Shown here: positions 23,482 through 32,008 of the stretch, piece after piece | Position numbering within the stretch: the stretch's first letter is position 1 | How the letters are laid out: every line of letters begins with the position of its first letter | Assembly: GCF_002027705.1 (NCBI RefSeq) | Contig: NZ_MBTG01000013.1 | Coordinates: forward strand, 62,001 to 126,000 | From: Paenibacillus ferrarius | Lineage (GTDB): Bacteria; Bacillota; Bacilli; Paenibacillales; NBRC-103111 | DNA length: 64,000 nucleotides | Direction of reading: 5' to 3' | Made by a program: the position numbers and the translations under genes | Notes under the pieces: model-generated | Databases searched by the model: none | Told to the model about the DNA's origin: nothing | The model's input: the letters and a program-made list of their open reading frames with translations, nothing else

Positions 23482-26400
23482 CTATACCTCTAACGTACTT
23501 GTTGTTGTTTGTTCGGAACCTTTTTTGCGTTTGAACATACGACCAAAACGATTCTTCATGCTTTCTATCAATTCATAAACGATAGGCACGACAACGAGTG
23601 TCAGTAAAGTTGAAGTAATCAAACCACCGATAACAACAACGCCCAATCCTTTACCGATTAACCCGCCTTCAGCGGAAATCCCTAAAGCTAAAGGTACGAG
23701 GGCCATAATTGTAGCGCCTGCGGTCATAATAATCGGACGAAGTCTTACTTTCCCTGCTTCGATTAAGGCATGACGTACTGTATATCCTTCTTCGCGCAAT
23801 TGCTGCGCACGGTCGATTAAGACAATGGCATTCGTTACAACGATACCGATAAGCATGAGGAAACCAATCATGGATGTTACGGTGAGTGGTTCTCTCGCAA
23901 TAACAAGTCCGAGCAGTCCCCCAATAACAGCGAGCGGTAAAGAGAATAGAATCGCGAAAGGCGCGCTGGCATTACCAAAAGCCAATACCATGATCAAGTA
24001 AACAACGAATATGGCAGCTGCCATAGCAACGAACAATTGTTTGAAGCTGTCGTTAACATCATCCGACACGCCTTTAACTTTCGGCGTTACGCCTTCTGGC
24101 AATTGAACTTCTTTCAATGCAGCGCTTAGCTTAGCGCTGACGGCTGTTTTATTTTTATCGTTAATTTTCGCTGTAACTTTGACAAGCTGCTGCTGATCTT
24201 CACGCGCCAGTGAAGCGGCGCCTTTAATTTCATTGATTTTCGCAACTTCTTTCAATAATACCTTGGACCCGTTCGCCGCTGTCAATGGGATGTTACCCAT
24301 TTTTTCAAGCGTGTCTTTGTCCACTTTATCGAGAGATACTGTCGTTGTATACACGATATTATCGAATTTCATGTCACCTAAGCTTTGCTTTTGAATCCAA
24401 GCACGAGCGGTATCTCGCACTGACGAGGAGCTTAAGCCATAAGCTCTTGCTTTCTTCTGATCCACTGCGATTTCAATTTCGGTTTTGGCATCACTTAAGT
24501 TATCTGCAACCTCGCTAAGCTCTGGGAAAGTTTGCAGCTTCTCTTTCACCATGCCTGCCGCTTTTTCTAATTGCAGCTGGTCTTCACCTTGCAAGGTGTA
24601 AGCGAAGTCTGTGGATGAAGCGCCAAAGTCACCTTCCATGGACTTGGACTCCACTTCCGAGCCGTTTGGCAATTCCGATAAAATGTACGCCTTCATTTCA
24701 GCTGTTACCAGCGTAGGATCAACTTTATCATTCAATTGAACGAAAATTTGTGAAGCGTACGGTGTGCGTTCATCATCTTTCCCGGCGTAACCGACTAACC
24801 CTTCAACAAATTTAAACACGGGCTCACCCGTCGAATCCTTCGCACCTAAGAAGAAAGTTTCGATTTCTTTGGTTTTTGCATCCGTAGCCTCAAATGAAGT
24901 CGCATACGGCAATTTCAACTGGAAGTACAGCGTTGTCGACGGTTTGGCAGTTGGCAAGAAAGCAACGGACAGGAACGGTACGGTTCCTGCGATCGTAACA
25001 ACGAGCAGCAGCACTGAAATTAATAGTGTTTTAATGCGGTTTTTCAAGCTCCACGTCAACACTTTTTCATAAAATGTTGTTAAACGTGTTGGTGTGTTTT
25101 CATCATGATGTGCCTTGCCTGGCTTACTGCGCAGCACAAGCAGTTTGGACAGCATCGGAATCACGGTTAAAGCCACAATTAAGGAAGATAAAAGGGCACA
25201 TGCGATCGTTAATGCAAAAGGTCTAAAGAATCCGCCGATTACACCTGTTACCAAAGCTAGTGGAGCAAAAACCCCTACAGTGGCAAGCGTTGAAGATGTA
25301 ATGGCCATGGAAACTTGCTTCGTTGCTAACGCGATAACGGATTCTTTGCGTTCTTGCGCTTTTTCCAAGGAAGCATAAATATTCTCAATAACGACAATCG
25401 AGTCATCGACGACGCGTCCTACTGCGATAAATATACCGCCAAGCGTCATCGTATTCAGGGTTAAGCCCAACTGGGACATTAACAGCAAGGTAATCAAGAT
25501 CGACAACGGAATCGAGACGAGAACAATTAACGTCATCCTTACGTTTCTTAGGAAAACCAAAATCATCAAGGATGCCAGAATGGCCCCAACGATACCTTCA
25601 CGCACAAGTCCTGCGATCGATTCCTTAATTTGATCGGCACTGTTATAGGTATTTTTGAAAGTAATATTAGGAAGCGTGTGCTCCCACTCGCCAATCATTT
25701 TCTCAATAGAACCTGAGAATTCTACGGCATTGGCACTGCCAGCTTTGTACAAAATCATACCGATCGCTGGTTTGCCATCTAATCGACCATTGAAGTCTGA
25801 CTCCGTAATGGCCTTTACTTTGGCTACTTGGTTGAGCAGCACGATATCGCCCTTCGGCGTTGTAATCTCCACCTGTTCCAGATCGAATAAGCTGGATAAA
25901 TTACCGGTAACACGCGTCATTTTGTTATTGCCGCTGATTTCGACACTGCCAATCGGACTTGCGGCCGCGGCGGAAGTAATAGCGTTACTCACCATGCCAG
26001 GTGATAGTCCATAAACATCGAGAGCAGAAGCATCCAGCTCGATATCGAGGGACGTGGTTCTAGCACCAATAACGTCCATGTGGTCAATCCCTTTAATGCC
26101 TTCAAGTCCTGGTTTGATTTTATCTTTGAAGGACTTATCAAGCTCGGTTTGACTGACCCCATCATTAGCATAAGCGACTAAATAATTGGATGGAAAGGAT
26201 GCTGCCCCGAATGTGGAGGCCTTCGGCGCTCCTGCTGTGGCTGGAAGCTTAACTTCGGCGAGCATGTCTTGCACAGCTTGCTTTTTCTTATCAATGTCGA
26301 CGTTTTCTTTAAACATGATGATAACCATTGAAAAGTTATCACTCGACGTTGATTGCATCGAATCCAAATCTTCTAGATTAGCTAGCTTTTTTTCGATTGG

Positions 26401-26595
26401 ATCCGTAATTTCATCCATGACATCCTTCGGCGCTCCGGTATACGATGTAGTTACCGCAACTACCGGGAAGGAAACGTTAGGCATGTTCTCAACTTTAAGT
26501 TGTGTAGCTGAATAAAGTCCGCCTACAAAAAGCATGATCATGATTATGAATAATGCCGAAACATTTTTCATAGAAAAGTGTGTAAGTCGATTCAT
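23482..26595 (-). CDS. RND-family efflux transporter (SwrC/AcrB-like)
   Basis: A 1037-residue proton-driven pump of the HAE-type RND family, with two repeats each containing a large extracytoplasmic loop. Visible marks: NRLTHFSMKNVSALFIIMIML (helix 1), DEITDPIEKKLANLEDLDSMQS, GGIFIAVGRVVDDSIVVIENIY with the proton-relay Asp pair in helix 4, and IGFLMLIGIVVTNAIVLIDRAQ in the second half. Related to Bacillus SwrC, which exports surfactin and other amphiphiles. The ATG at 26595 follows GAGGGGAGTAAAGGA; the frame is open to 26664 but that part is poor. First gene of the three-gene export operon; its promoter region carries the direct repeat at 26642-26662. Confidence 0.92.
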   Translation of the reverse strand: MNRLTHFSMKNVSALFIIMIMLFVGGLYSATQLKVENMPNVSFPVVAVTTSYTGAPKDVMDEITDPIEKKLANLEDLDSMQSTSSDNFSMVIIMFKENVDIDKKKQAVQDMLAEVKLPATAGAPKASTFGAASFPSNYLVAYANDGVSQTELDKSFKDKIKPGLEGIKGIDHMDVIGARTTSLDIELDASALDVYGLSPGMVSNAITSAAAASPIGSVEISGNNKMTRVTGNLSSLFDLEQVEITTPKGDIVLLNQVAKVKAITESDFNGRLDGKPAIGMILYKAGSANAVEFSGSIEKMIGEWEHTLPNITFKNTYNSADQIKESIAGLVREGIVGAILASLMILVFLRNVRMTLIVLVSIPLSILITLLLMSQLGLTLNTMTLGGIFIAVGRVVDDSIVVIENIYASLEKAQERKESVIALATKQVSMAITSSTLATVGVFAPLALVTGVIGGFFRPFALTIACALLSSLIVALTVIPMLSKLLVLRSKPGKAHHDENTPTRLTTFYEKVLTWSLKNRIKTLLISVLLLVVTIAGTVPFLSVAFLPTAKPSTTLYFQLKLPYATSFEATDAKTKEIETFFLGAKDSTGEPVFKFVEGLVGYAGKDDERTPYASQIFVQLNDKVDPTLVTAEMKAYILSELPNGSEVESKSMEGDFGASSTDFAYTLQGEDQLQLEKAAGMVKEKLQTFPELSEVADNLSDAKTEIEIAVDQKKARAYGLSSSSVRDTARAWIQKQSLGDMKFDNIVYTTTVSLDKVDKDTLEKMGNIPLTAANGSKVLLKEVAKINEIKGAASLAREDQQQLVKVTAKINDKNKTAVSAKLSAALKEVQLPEGVTPKVKGVSDDVNDSFKQLFVAMAAAIFVVYLIMVLAFGNASAPFAILFSLPLAVIGGLLGLVIAREPLTVTSMIGFLMLIGIVVTNAIVLIDRAQQLREEGYTVRHALIEAGKVRLRPIIMTAGATIMALVPLALGISAEGGLIGKGLGVVVIGGLITSTLLTLVVVPIVYELIESMKNRFGRMFKRKKGSEQTTTSTLEV

Positions 26596-26641
26596 TCCTT
26601 TACTCCCCTCATCAAGTGATTCTATGTATAAGATACAGGTA

Positions 26642-26662
26642 CAATATGAACCCAATATGAAC
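26642..26662 (-). promoter_or_regulatory. Direct repeat, candidate response-regulator site for the RND operon
   Basis: CAATATGAAC occurs at 26642-26651 and 26653-26662 on the plus strand (GTTCATATTG on the minus), an 11-bp period. OmpR/PhoB-type regulators bind such head-to-tail repeats; the gene pair just upstream on the same strand encodes one. Located 47 bases before the pump's ATG. Confidence 0.65.
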
Positions 26663-26663
26663 A

Positions 26664-26704
26664 AATCAAAAAAACCTTGGAAATAAAAATAGCTCCAAGG
26701 TTTT
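26664..26704 (-). terminator. Terminator after the histidine kinase gene
   Basis: Minus-strand AAAACCTTGG/CCAAGGTTTT stem (26695-26704 with 26671-26680) followed by a T run. It separates the two-component genes from the RND operon. Confidence 0.85.
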
Positions 26705-26708
26705 CAGC

Positions 26709-28103
26709 TTATTTCTTATGAGGATTAAACATCACAGGGATCGTAACCGTAAATTGTGTGCCTTGATCCATTTCACTATGCACTTCAATCGTGCCATGAT
26801 GAAGCTCGACAATTTTACGGACAATTGCCAGACCTAACCCGCTTCCATCTGTCTCTCGCTGTCTGGCCGAATCAGCCTTATAGAACCGATCGTAAATCCG
26901 TTCTTGATCCGCAGCCGCGATGCCCCTGCCGGTATCCTGAATCCGAACCCGCACTCGGTCATTGAGCGGCTCCAAACGAATGCGAATCGTGCCTTCTGGC
27001 GGCGTGAATTTAATGGCATTCCCCAATAAATTCATCCAGACTTGGCTTAATTGATCGGCATCTGCTGTTATTTTCACACGCGGAAGCTCTAAATCCAGCT
27101 CCAACTGCTTACTTGACCATTGCGGTTCATAGAAAACAGCCACTCTGCGCAATTGTTCGTCCAAATCATATATCGTTGGGTGAAAAGGATGATGTTCCGA
27201 TTCAAGTGAGGCTAGCTTCAATAAATTTTCGCTTAGGCGGGACAAGCGTTCACTTTCTCGTTCAATGATTTCCAAATAAAAACCCCGCTCGGACTCGTCA
27301 ATTTCGGATCCTCGCAATGCTTTCGAGAAGCCACGTATCGACGTTAGCGGTGACTGAATCTCATGCGAAACATTCGAAACAAAGTCTTGTCTCATCTGCT
27401 CCAGCTGTTTCAACTCGCCTGCCATATGATTGAAGCTTTGTGCAAGCTTCCCTAATTCATCTTTCTGATTGGAGGAAACATGTACATTGAAATTGCCGCG
27501 AGATAGCCGTTCTGTAGCCAGAGTCAGCTTCTTCAGCGGATTTACCAAGTAACGCGAAGCAATCAGTATCAGCAAACTGCCCACAGCAAGCACGATGACA
27601 AGGACGGAAAGAATGATGGTCTGCGCTTGGTGTTTGGCCATATCATTGAAATTGGGATGAATGAATATCGCATAGGTTTTATCTCCGACATGCAGCGGCA
27701 ATCCGATTTTCATGCGATTGAAAGGATCTTTAGGCCTCTCATAATCCAAGCTTTTATAAATGTTTCCAGCAAGGACGTCAGCAACCTCCCATTTCTGAAT
27801 GCGTGGAAGTCCCTTTTTGTCCAATTTAATCGGGGTTGTTGACTCCCCTTGTTCATTGAATAATGTAAAGCTGTAATTCTCATTGAGCCGATTGCTCCCA
27901 GATAGAAAAGAGTCCAAATTCTTCGGTTGTACATCCTGGCTTAAGATAATAATTTGCTTACCCATCGCTAGCATTTCCGCTTGGACGTCACTGGAAACCC
28001 AATTCGTGAACAGCACTGTAGCCAGAGGGAAAGCGACTAAGAGACTGATCACAACGACAGCTAAAAAAGTCAGAACAACTCTCGTATACAGGGACTTAAT
28101 CAT
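26709..28103 (-). CDS. Sensor histidine kinase
   Basis: A 464-residue membrane kinase. A first membrane helix (about 8-33), an extracytoplasmic sensor (about 34-160) and a second helix (about 162-183) precede a HAMP domain (about 184-236), HisKA with the phosphorylated His247 in FVSNVSHEIQSPLTSIRGFS, and an HATPase domain (N box MNLLGNAIKFTP, G boxes DTGRGIAAADQERIYDRFY and GSGLGLAI). The start overlaps the response regulator stop by four bases (28100-28103), so the pair is coupled. The adjacent RND pump and the response-regulator-type direct repeat suggest it senses an envelope or drug stimulus and induces the pump. Confidence 0.93.
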   Translation of the reverse strand: MIKSLYTRVVLTFLAVVVISLLVAFPLATVLFTNWVSSDVQAEMLAMGKQIIILSQDVQPKNLDSFLSGSNRLNENYSFTLFNEQGESTTPIKLDKKGLPRIQKWEVADVLAGNIYKSLDYERPKDPFNRMKIGLPLHVGDKTYAIFIHPNFNDMAKHQAQTIILSVLVIVLAVGSLLILIASRYLVNPLKKLTLATERLSRGNFNVHVSSNQKDELGKLAQSFNHMAGELKQLEQMRQDFVSNVSHEIQSPLTSIRGFSKALRGSEIDESERGFYLEIIERESERLSRLSENLLKLASLESEHHPFHPTIYDLDEQLRRVAVFYEPQWSSKQLELDLELPRVKITADADQLSQVWMNLLGNAIKFTPPEGTIRIRLEPLNDRVRVRIQDTGRGIAAADQERIYDRFYKADSARQRETDGSGLGLAIVRKIVELHHGTIEVHSEMDQGTQFTVTIPVMFNPHKK

Positions 28104-28777
28104 GCTCTCACCTCAAGCCTGTAGCCAAGTCCTCGTATCGTTGCAATTCGAAACTCCTCCGTTACAGGTTCGAACCGTTCACGCAACCGTTTAATATGAA
28201 CATCCACTGTACGTTCATCGCCTTCATAATCCATTCCCCAGATTTGCTCGATCAGTTGAGTACGGGTGAAAATTTGTCCTGGGTAGCTTGCAAGCTTATA
28301 CAGCAGTTCGAACTCTTTTAAAGGCAGCGTTAGACGTTGATCCTGCAACCGAACCTCTAGACTAGTACGATCAATCGTTAACTGGCCCAGAGAAATCGTC
28401 TGAGAAACATTGATGCGGTAGCGTTTCAACAATGCTTTGACACGCATGACCAGCTCAACAGGGTCAAAGGGCTTCACAAGGTAATCGTCCGTGCCTAGCT
28501 GGAAGCCTTTCACCTTATGGACAGACTCGCTCTTGGCTGTCACCATTAGGAGAGGAAGATCGCTGTACTGCGCCCTTAACTCGCGGCATAGCTCCCAACC
28601 ATCCATCAAAGGCATCATCACATCCAGCACGACAAGATCCGCTTGCGTTGTTTCAAGCATTTTAAGTGCTTCTTGCCCATTCTTGGCTTGTATGACCGTC
28701 AAGCCTTCACCAACCAAATAAACGCGAATCAGCTCCCTGATATCTGCGTCATCATCCACCACCATCACTCTGGTCAT
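28100..28777 (-). CDS. OmpR-family response regulator
   Basis: A 225-residue regulator: receiver domain 1-120 (acidic pocket VVDDDADI, phosphorylated Asp52 in LDVMMPLMDGWE, conserved Thr in MVTAK and Lys in YLVKPFDPVEL) and a C-terminal winged helix (about 130-225, LTLPLKEFELLYKLASYPGQIFTRTQLIEQIWG and RTVDVHIKRLRER). I start at 28777, where GGAG lies upstream; the open frame to 28861 reaches into queC and is not used. The gene begins 40 bases after the queC stop on the same strand with no terminator between, so some expression may come from the queuosine operon. Partner of the overlapping histidine kinase. Confidence 0.93.
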   Translation of the reverse strand: MTRVMVVDDDADIRELIRVYLVGEGLTVIQAKNGQEALKMLETTQADLVVLDVMMPLMDGWELCRELRAQYSDLPLLMVTAKSESVHKVKGFQLGTDDYLVKPFDPVELVMRVKALLKRYRINVSQTISLGQLTIDRTSLEVRLQDQRLTLPLKEFELLYKLASYPGQIFTRTQLIEQIWGMDYEGDERTVDVHIKRLRERFEPVTEEFRIATIRGLGYRLEVRA

Positions 28778-28817
28778 GCAACGCTCCGCCTTTCCACCTG
28801 CAAGTGCTTGTACGATA

Positions 28818-29534
28818 TTAAATGAGATATGGGATAGGATCCTTAGAACCTGCTTCTTCAAAACCTTTCAAGCGCAATCGGCAGCTATCACAAACGCCAC
28901 AAGCCTCAGCTTTCCCGTTATAACAAGATGTCGTCAGTTCATAAGGCACGCCAATTTTCAAGCCTTCTTCAATAATCTTGGCTTTGGTCCAATCCATCAG
29001 TGGGGTTTCGATCGTGATGCCTTTGCCTTCCACGCCAACCTTCGTCGCAAGGGCGATCACTTCTTCTACTTTATGAATAAACTCTGGACGGCAATCCGGA
29101 TAGCCGCTGTAATCCAGCGCATTGACTCCGATATAAATAGCTTCTGAGCCCGTTACTTCCGCATAGGATGTGGCAATGGAAAGAAACAGCAAATTGCGCC
29201 CTGGGACATACGTAACTGGAATTTCTGATTCACCTGCATCCGGTTGTTCACTATCCATCACATTAGGTACTTCAATCGTATCATCGGTTAAGGCACTTCC
29301 GCCAAAATCACGCAAGAAATCCAGCTTGATGATCTTATGACGCTTGCTCACACCATAATGTTCAGCCACTTGCTTGGCATTCTCGATTTCAATCTTATGG
29401 CGCTGGCCATAGTCAAAAGATAGCGGATATAGCTCATATCCGGCTTCCTTGGCAAGCCCCATGCAGGTTGTACTATCTAATCCGCCACTTAAAATAATGA
29501 CGGCTCTTTTCTTCGTCACTTCATTGCTGCTCAT
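28818..29534 (-). CDS. queC: 7-cyano-7-deazaguanine synthase
   Basis: A 238-residue QueC enzyme that converts 7-carboxy-7-deazaguanine to preQ0 with ATP and ammonia, in queuosine biosynthesis. The ATP-pyrophosphatase P-loop AVIILSGGLDSTTCMGLAKE is near the N terminus, SFDYGQRHKIE follows, and the C-terminal zinc site is CYNGKAEACGVCDSC. AAAGAGGTG precedes the ATG at 29534; the longer frame to 29615 would overlap queE and has no site. Third enzyme gene after queD and queE; gap to queE 53 bases. Confidence 0.95.
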   Translation of the reverse strand: MSSNEVTKKRAVIILSGGLDSTTCMGLAKEAGYELYPLSFDYGQRHKIEIENAKQVAEHYGVSKRHKIIKLDFLRDFGGSALTDDTIEVPNVMDSEQPDAGESEIPVTYVPGRNLLFLSIATSYAEVTGSEAIYIGVNALDYSGYPDCRPEFIHKVEEVIALATKVGVEGKGITIETPLMDWTKAKIIEEGLKIGVPYELTTSCYNGKAEACGVCDSCRLRLKGFEEAGSKDPIPYLI

Positions 29535-29587
29535 ATCGACACCTCTTTTGTATTCTTGTGTGGCACAAATCCTCAGCGATGTGCTCG

Positions 29588-30268
29588 TTACACTCCGCGC
29601 ATCGCCGGATCCCAAATAATCTTGTGAAGCTGCATATTCAGCTTCACCTTGGACAACCCTGCAGCCAGCATATGCTCGACAAGCTTATGCGGCGGCATCG
29701 TCTCCCACACGGGGCTGAACATCGGCAGCGCCTTCGTTGGATGCTGCTCCAGCACTTCTACCGCGGTGCGGAAGTCAAGTTCGCTGCCGATGACGAACTT
29801 CAGCTCGTCCTGCTCGCGCAGCAGCGCGAAGTTGCTCGTCAGCATCTGCGCCATCTCGCCTGAGTCCGGCAGCTTAAAGTCCATGATGTAGCGCACCTTC
29901 GGCGAAGCTACCCGCTCCACGAACAGGGCAAGGTCGATCGCGCCGTTCGTCTCGATATGCAGGTCATCGACCTGCTCCAGCTCAGCGAGCGCCTCGATTA
30001 AGGCAAGCGACTTCTCGCCGTACAGGAGCGGCTCGCCGCCGGTCAAACAAATATGCCGGGAGCGGAACGAACTGACTTTGCTGACAATCTCAGCAATGGT
30101 CATGACGTTCTCTGCCTCGGCGGGCGGGTAGCTGTATTTGGTGTCACACCATGTACAGCGCAGGTTGCAACCAAAAAGACGGACGAAGACTGTCGGGAAC
30201 CCCGCACGGGTTCCCTCCCCTTCAACCGTCTCGAAGATTTCCACCATCGGAATGCGGTAATCTCGCAT
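29588..30268 (-). CDS. queE: 7-carboxy-7-deazaguanine synthase
   Basis: A 226-residue radical SAM enzyme performing the ring contraction of 6-carboxytetrahydropterin to CDG. The cluster motif CxxxCxxC is CNLRCTWC (Cys34, 38, 41), followed by ICLTGGEPLLYGE and DLHIETNGAIDL. The N terminus IPMVEIFETVEGEGTRAGFPTVFVR is the usual QueE opening. The ATG at 30268 shares its A with the last base of the queD stop (TAATG), so the genes are coupled; GGAGG lies just upstream. The part from about 29650 to 30050 is strikingly G+C-rich compared with the neighbours. Confidence 0.95.
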   Translation of the reverse strand: MRDYRIPMVEIFETVEGEGTRAGFPTVFVRLFGCNLRCTWCDTKYSYPPAEAENVMTIAEIVSKVSSFRSRHICLTGGEPLLYGEKSLALIEALAELEQVDDLHIETNGAIDLALFVERVASPKVRYIMDFKLPDSGEMAQMLTSNFALLREQDELKFVIGSELDFRTAVEVLEQHPTKALPMFSPVWETMPPHKLVEHMLAAGLSKVKLNMQLHKIIWDPAMRGV

Positions 30269-30741
30269 TACAGATCCTCCTCCATCATGGCGCGCGTAAT
30301 CGCCGCGTAACTGGTCGGCGTCTCCCACAAGCGAATCTCTTCCAGCTTAATCGCAGGGAAAAGCTGTTCATTCACAAGCGCTTGATGAATTTCTTCATAC
30401 ATCCAGACGATCATATTTTCAGCCGTCGTATTCATAGCCGGCAGCACATCGTTCAAATATTTATGGTCCAAGCGGTCTATGACGCGTTCCTTGGCAATGC
30501 GTTTAATATCTCCAAAATCTATCGCGATCCCTCGGCTATCTACTTGTCCGCGCATGATGACTTGCAGCTTATAAGTGTGGCCGTGCAGATTTTTACATTT
30601 TCCCTCATAACAATGCAAATGATGCGCACTGTCAAACGTAAACTCTTTGGAAATCAAAACAAATTTGTTGTGATATTTTAATTGGTTCTCTTGGATGTCT
30701 CGCCCCAACATTTGCACATCTCTGGGGATGTCGTAGCTCAT
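30268..30741 (-). CDS. queD: 6-carboxy-5,6,7,8-tetrahydropterin synthase
   Basis: A 157-residue QueD of the 6-pyruvoyltetrahydropterin synthase fold, making 6-carboxytetrahydropterin from dihydroneopterin triphosphate in queuosine biosynthesis. Zinc histidines are His40 in FDSAHHLH and His53/His55 in LHGHTYKL, with catalytic Cys49 in GKCKNLHGH; later come IAIDFGDIK, LDHKYLND, TTAENMIVWMYEEI and the C-terminal LWETPTSYA. GAGGTG precedes the ATG at 30741. No preQ1 riboswitch pattern is visible in the 60 bases upstream. Confidence 0.95.
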   Translation of the reverse strand: MSYDIPRDVQMLGRDIQENQLKYHNKFVLISKEFTFDSAHHLHCYEGKCKNLHGHTYKLQVIMRGQVDSRGIAIDFGDIKRIAKERVIDRLDHKYLNDVLPAMNTTAENMIVWMYEEIHQALVNEQLFPAIKLEEIRLWETPTSYAAITRAMMEEDL

Positions 30742-30803
30742 ATCTATCACCTCATAATTATGAAAAAACAGTACTCTACATGATATCACGAGGAGCACCC
30801 TTC

Positions 30804-31085
30804 TCACAATCCATCTGTCGGATTCCTTCTTCCCTTGTGCGACCAGTCCAAATGGCTGCGAATTTCCTGAATGCGTTCATTCTCACTGCGCAAATCCATT
30901 TCAATCAACGCCGTCAATGTTTCAATTTGACTTACGACCGTTTCGGGGAGTTCCACCTCTTCAACTGATTTCACAATATACAGCAAGCATTGCAAAGTCT
31001 CGTCCATCAGACTCTTTTTCTTTCCTGTTAGAACAACTTCTGACAAAAAAATTAGGTGGCTCAGCTCTTTTTGCGTCAATTTCAA
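30804..31085 (-). CDS. Small protein of unknown function upstream of queD
   Basis: An uncharacterised, probably soluble and helical protein. I favour the TTG at 31085 (AAAGGGG nine bases upstream), giving 93 residues starting KLTQKELSHLIFLSEVVLTGKKK; an ATG at 31094 is too close to that site and one at 31112 lies before it. The sequence alternates charged and aliphatic residues (SLMDETLQCLLYIVKSVEEVELPETVVSQIETLTALIEMDL), consistent with three helices and a short RHS tail. No known motif was recognised. It is 62 bases upstream of queD on the same strand and faces the nitroreductase promoter, so it may lead the queuosine operon. Confidence 0.65.
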   Translation of the reverse strand: MKLTQKELSHLIFLSEVVLTGKKKSLMDETLQCLLYIVKSVEEVELPETVVSQIETLTALIEMDLRSENERIQEIRSHLDWSHKGRRNPTDGL

Positions 31086-31146
31086 GAGGAACATCCCCTT
31101 TCTTCTTTTCATTATCCAACATTTTCCGACATCACGGAAGACTCTC

Positions 31147-31194
31147 TTGACAGCAATAACTATAACATTTATGATTACAGTATTAAATGTTATA
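31147..31194 (+). promoter_or_regulatory. Nitroreductase promoter overlapped by an 11-bp inverted repeat
   Basis: TTGACA (31147-31152) and TATGAT (31170-31175) with a 17-bp spacer form a near-consensus sigma-A promoter. TATAACATTTA (31161-31171) and TAAATGTTATA (31184-31194) are perfect inverted repeats with a 12-base centre, covering the -10 and start site, as a repressor operator would. A 100-base leader follows, including ACTAATATTTAC at 31222-31233. Confidence 0.65.
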
Positions 31195-31301
31195 AAAATG
31201 TTTACAGTTCAGCGGCTTTGTACTAATATTTACAAGGCATGCTTTCTAACCAGATAAAACACACTAAAAAGAATTTATTATCTTTCCTGGAGGGAAACCA
31301 A

Positions 31302-31931
31302 ATGAGTACACAAGTTCAAAACGAAGTATTAAAAGTATTAGAAGAGCGCCATTCCGTAAAGCAATACCAAGCAGGACACCAAATCCCAAAAGAAGTGCTT
31401 GAGCAAATTCTAACAACAACATCCCAAGCTCCATCAGCTTGGAACCTCCAGCATTGGAAGCTTCTCGTTATTGACGATCAAGCTCAAAAAGAAAAATTGC
31501 TTCCTATCGCTTATGGACAAAAACAAATCGTTGAAAGCTCCGTGGTTATCGCTATTCTAGGTGATCTTGAAGCAAACAAAAATGCGGATGCCGTGTTCGG
31601 TCCAGCCGTAGACGCTGGTTTCATGCCGCAAGCGCTGAAAGACAACCTTGTTGCTCAAATCGAAGGCGCTTATCAACACCCGCAAGTCGCTCGCGACGAA
31701 GCTATTCGCAACGCTTCCCTCGCTGCTATGCAGCTTATGGTTGCCGCTAAATCCCTTGGCTATGATACTTGCCCGATGGGCGGCTATGATGCAGGCAAAT
31801 TCATTGAAGCGTTCAACGTGCCATCCCGTTATGTGCCTGTTATGCTTATCAGCCTAGGCCTGGCAGCTGCTCCTGCAAGATCCGCAGGTCGTTTCTCCTT
31901 AGATCAAGTTGTCGTTTCCAACTCTTTCTAA
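31302..31931 (+). CDS. FMN-dependent nitroreductase family protein
   Basis: A 209-residue nitroreductase of the type represented by Bacillus YodC/MhqN and YdgI, reducing nitro compounds or quinones with NAD(P)H and FMN. Marks are EERHSVKQYQAGHQIP (phosphate-binding RxSxR-like loop, here RHSVK), TTSQAPSAWNLQHWKLLVI, NASLAAMQLMVAAKSLGYDTCPMGGYDAG and the C-terminal PVMLISLGLA. The ATG at 31302 follows GGAGGG; an in-frame ATG at 31239 has no site. The strong promoter covered by an inverted repeat suggests repression until a quinone or electrophile is sensed; the repressor is not encoded in the window as far as I can tell. Confidence 0.9.
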   Translation: MSTQVQNEVLKVLEERHSVKQYQAGHQIPKEVLEQILTTTSQAPSAWNLQHWKLLVIDDQAQKEKLLPIAYGQKQIVESSVVIAILGDLEANKNADAVFGPAVDAGFMPQALKDNLVAQIEGAYQHPQVARDEAIRNASLAAMQLMVAAKSLGYDTCPMGGYDAGKFIEAFNVPSRYVPVMLISLGLAAAPARSAGRFSLDQVVVSNSF

Positions 31932-31940
31932 GTTCAAATA

Positions 31941-31987
31941 AAAAAAGGCATGACTTCCATCTAGATATGGAAACTCATGCCTTTTTT
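31941..31987. terminator. Bidirectional terminator after the nitroreductase
   Basis: AAAAAAGGCATGA (31941-31953) pairs with TCATGCCTTTTTT (31975-31987); an inner TTCCAT/ATGGAA stem extends it. Confidence 0.9.
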
Positions 31988-32008
31988 ATATGATTATTTA
32001 AGGATCTA

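Noticed and set aside
30742-30803. preQ1 riboswitch before queD
   Set aside because: No conserved preQ1-I or II pattern visible; the gap is short and without a terminator.
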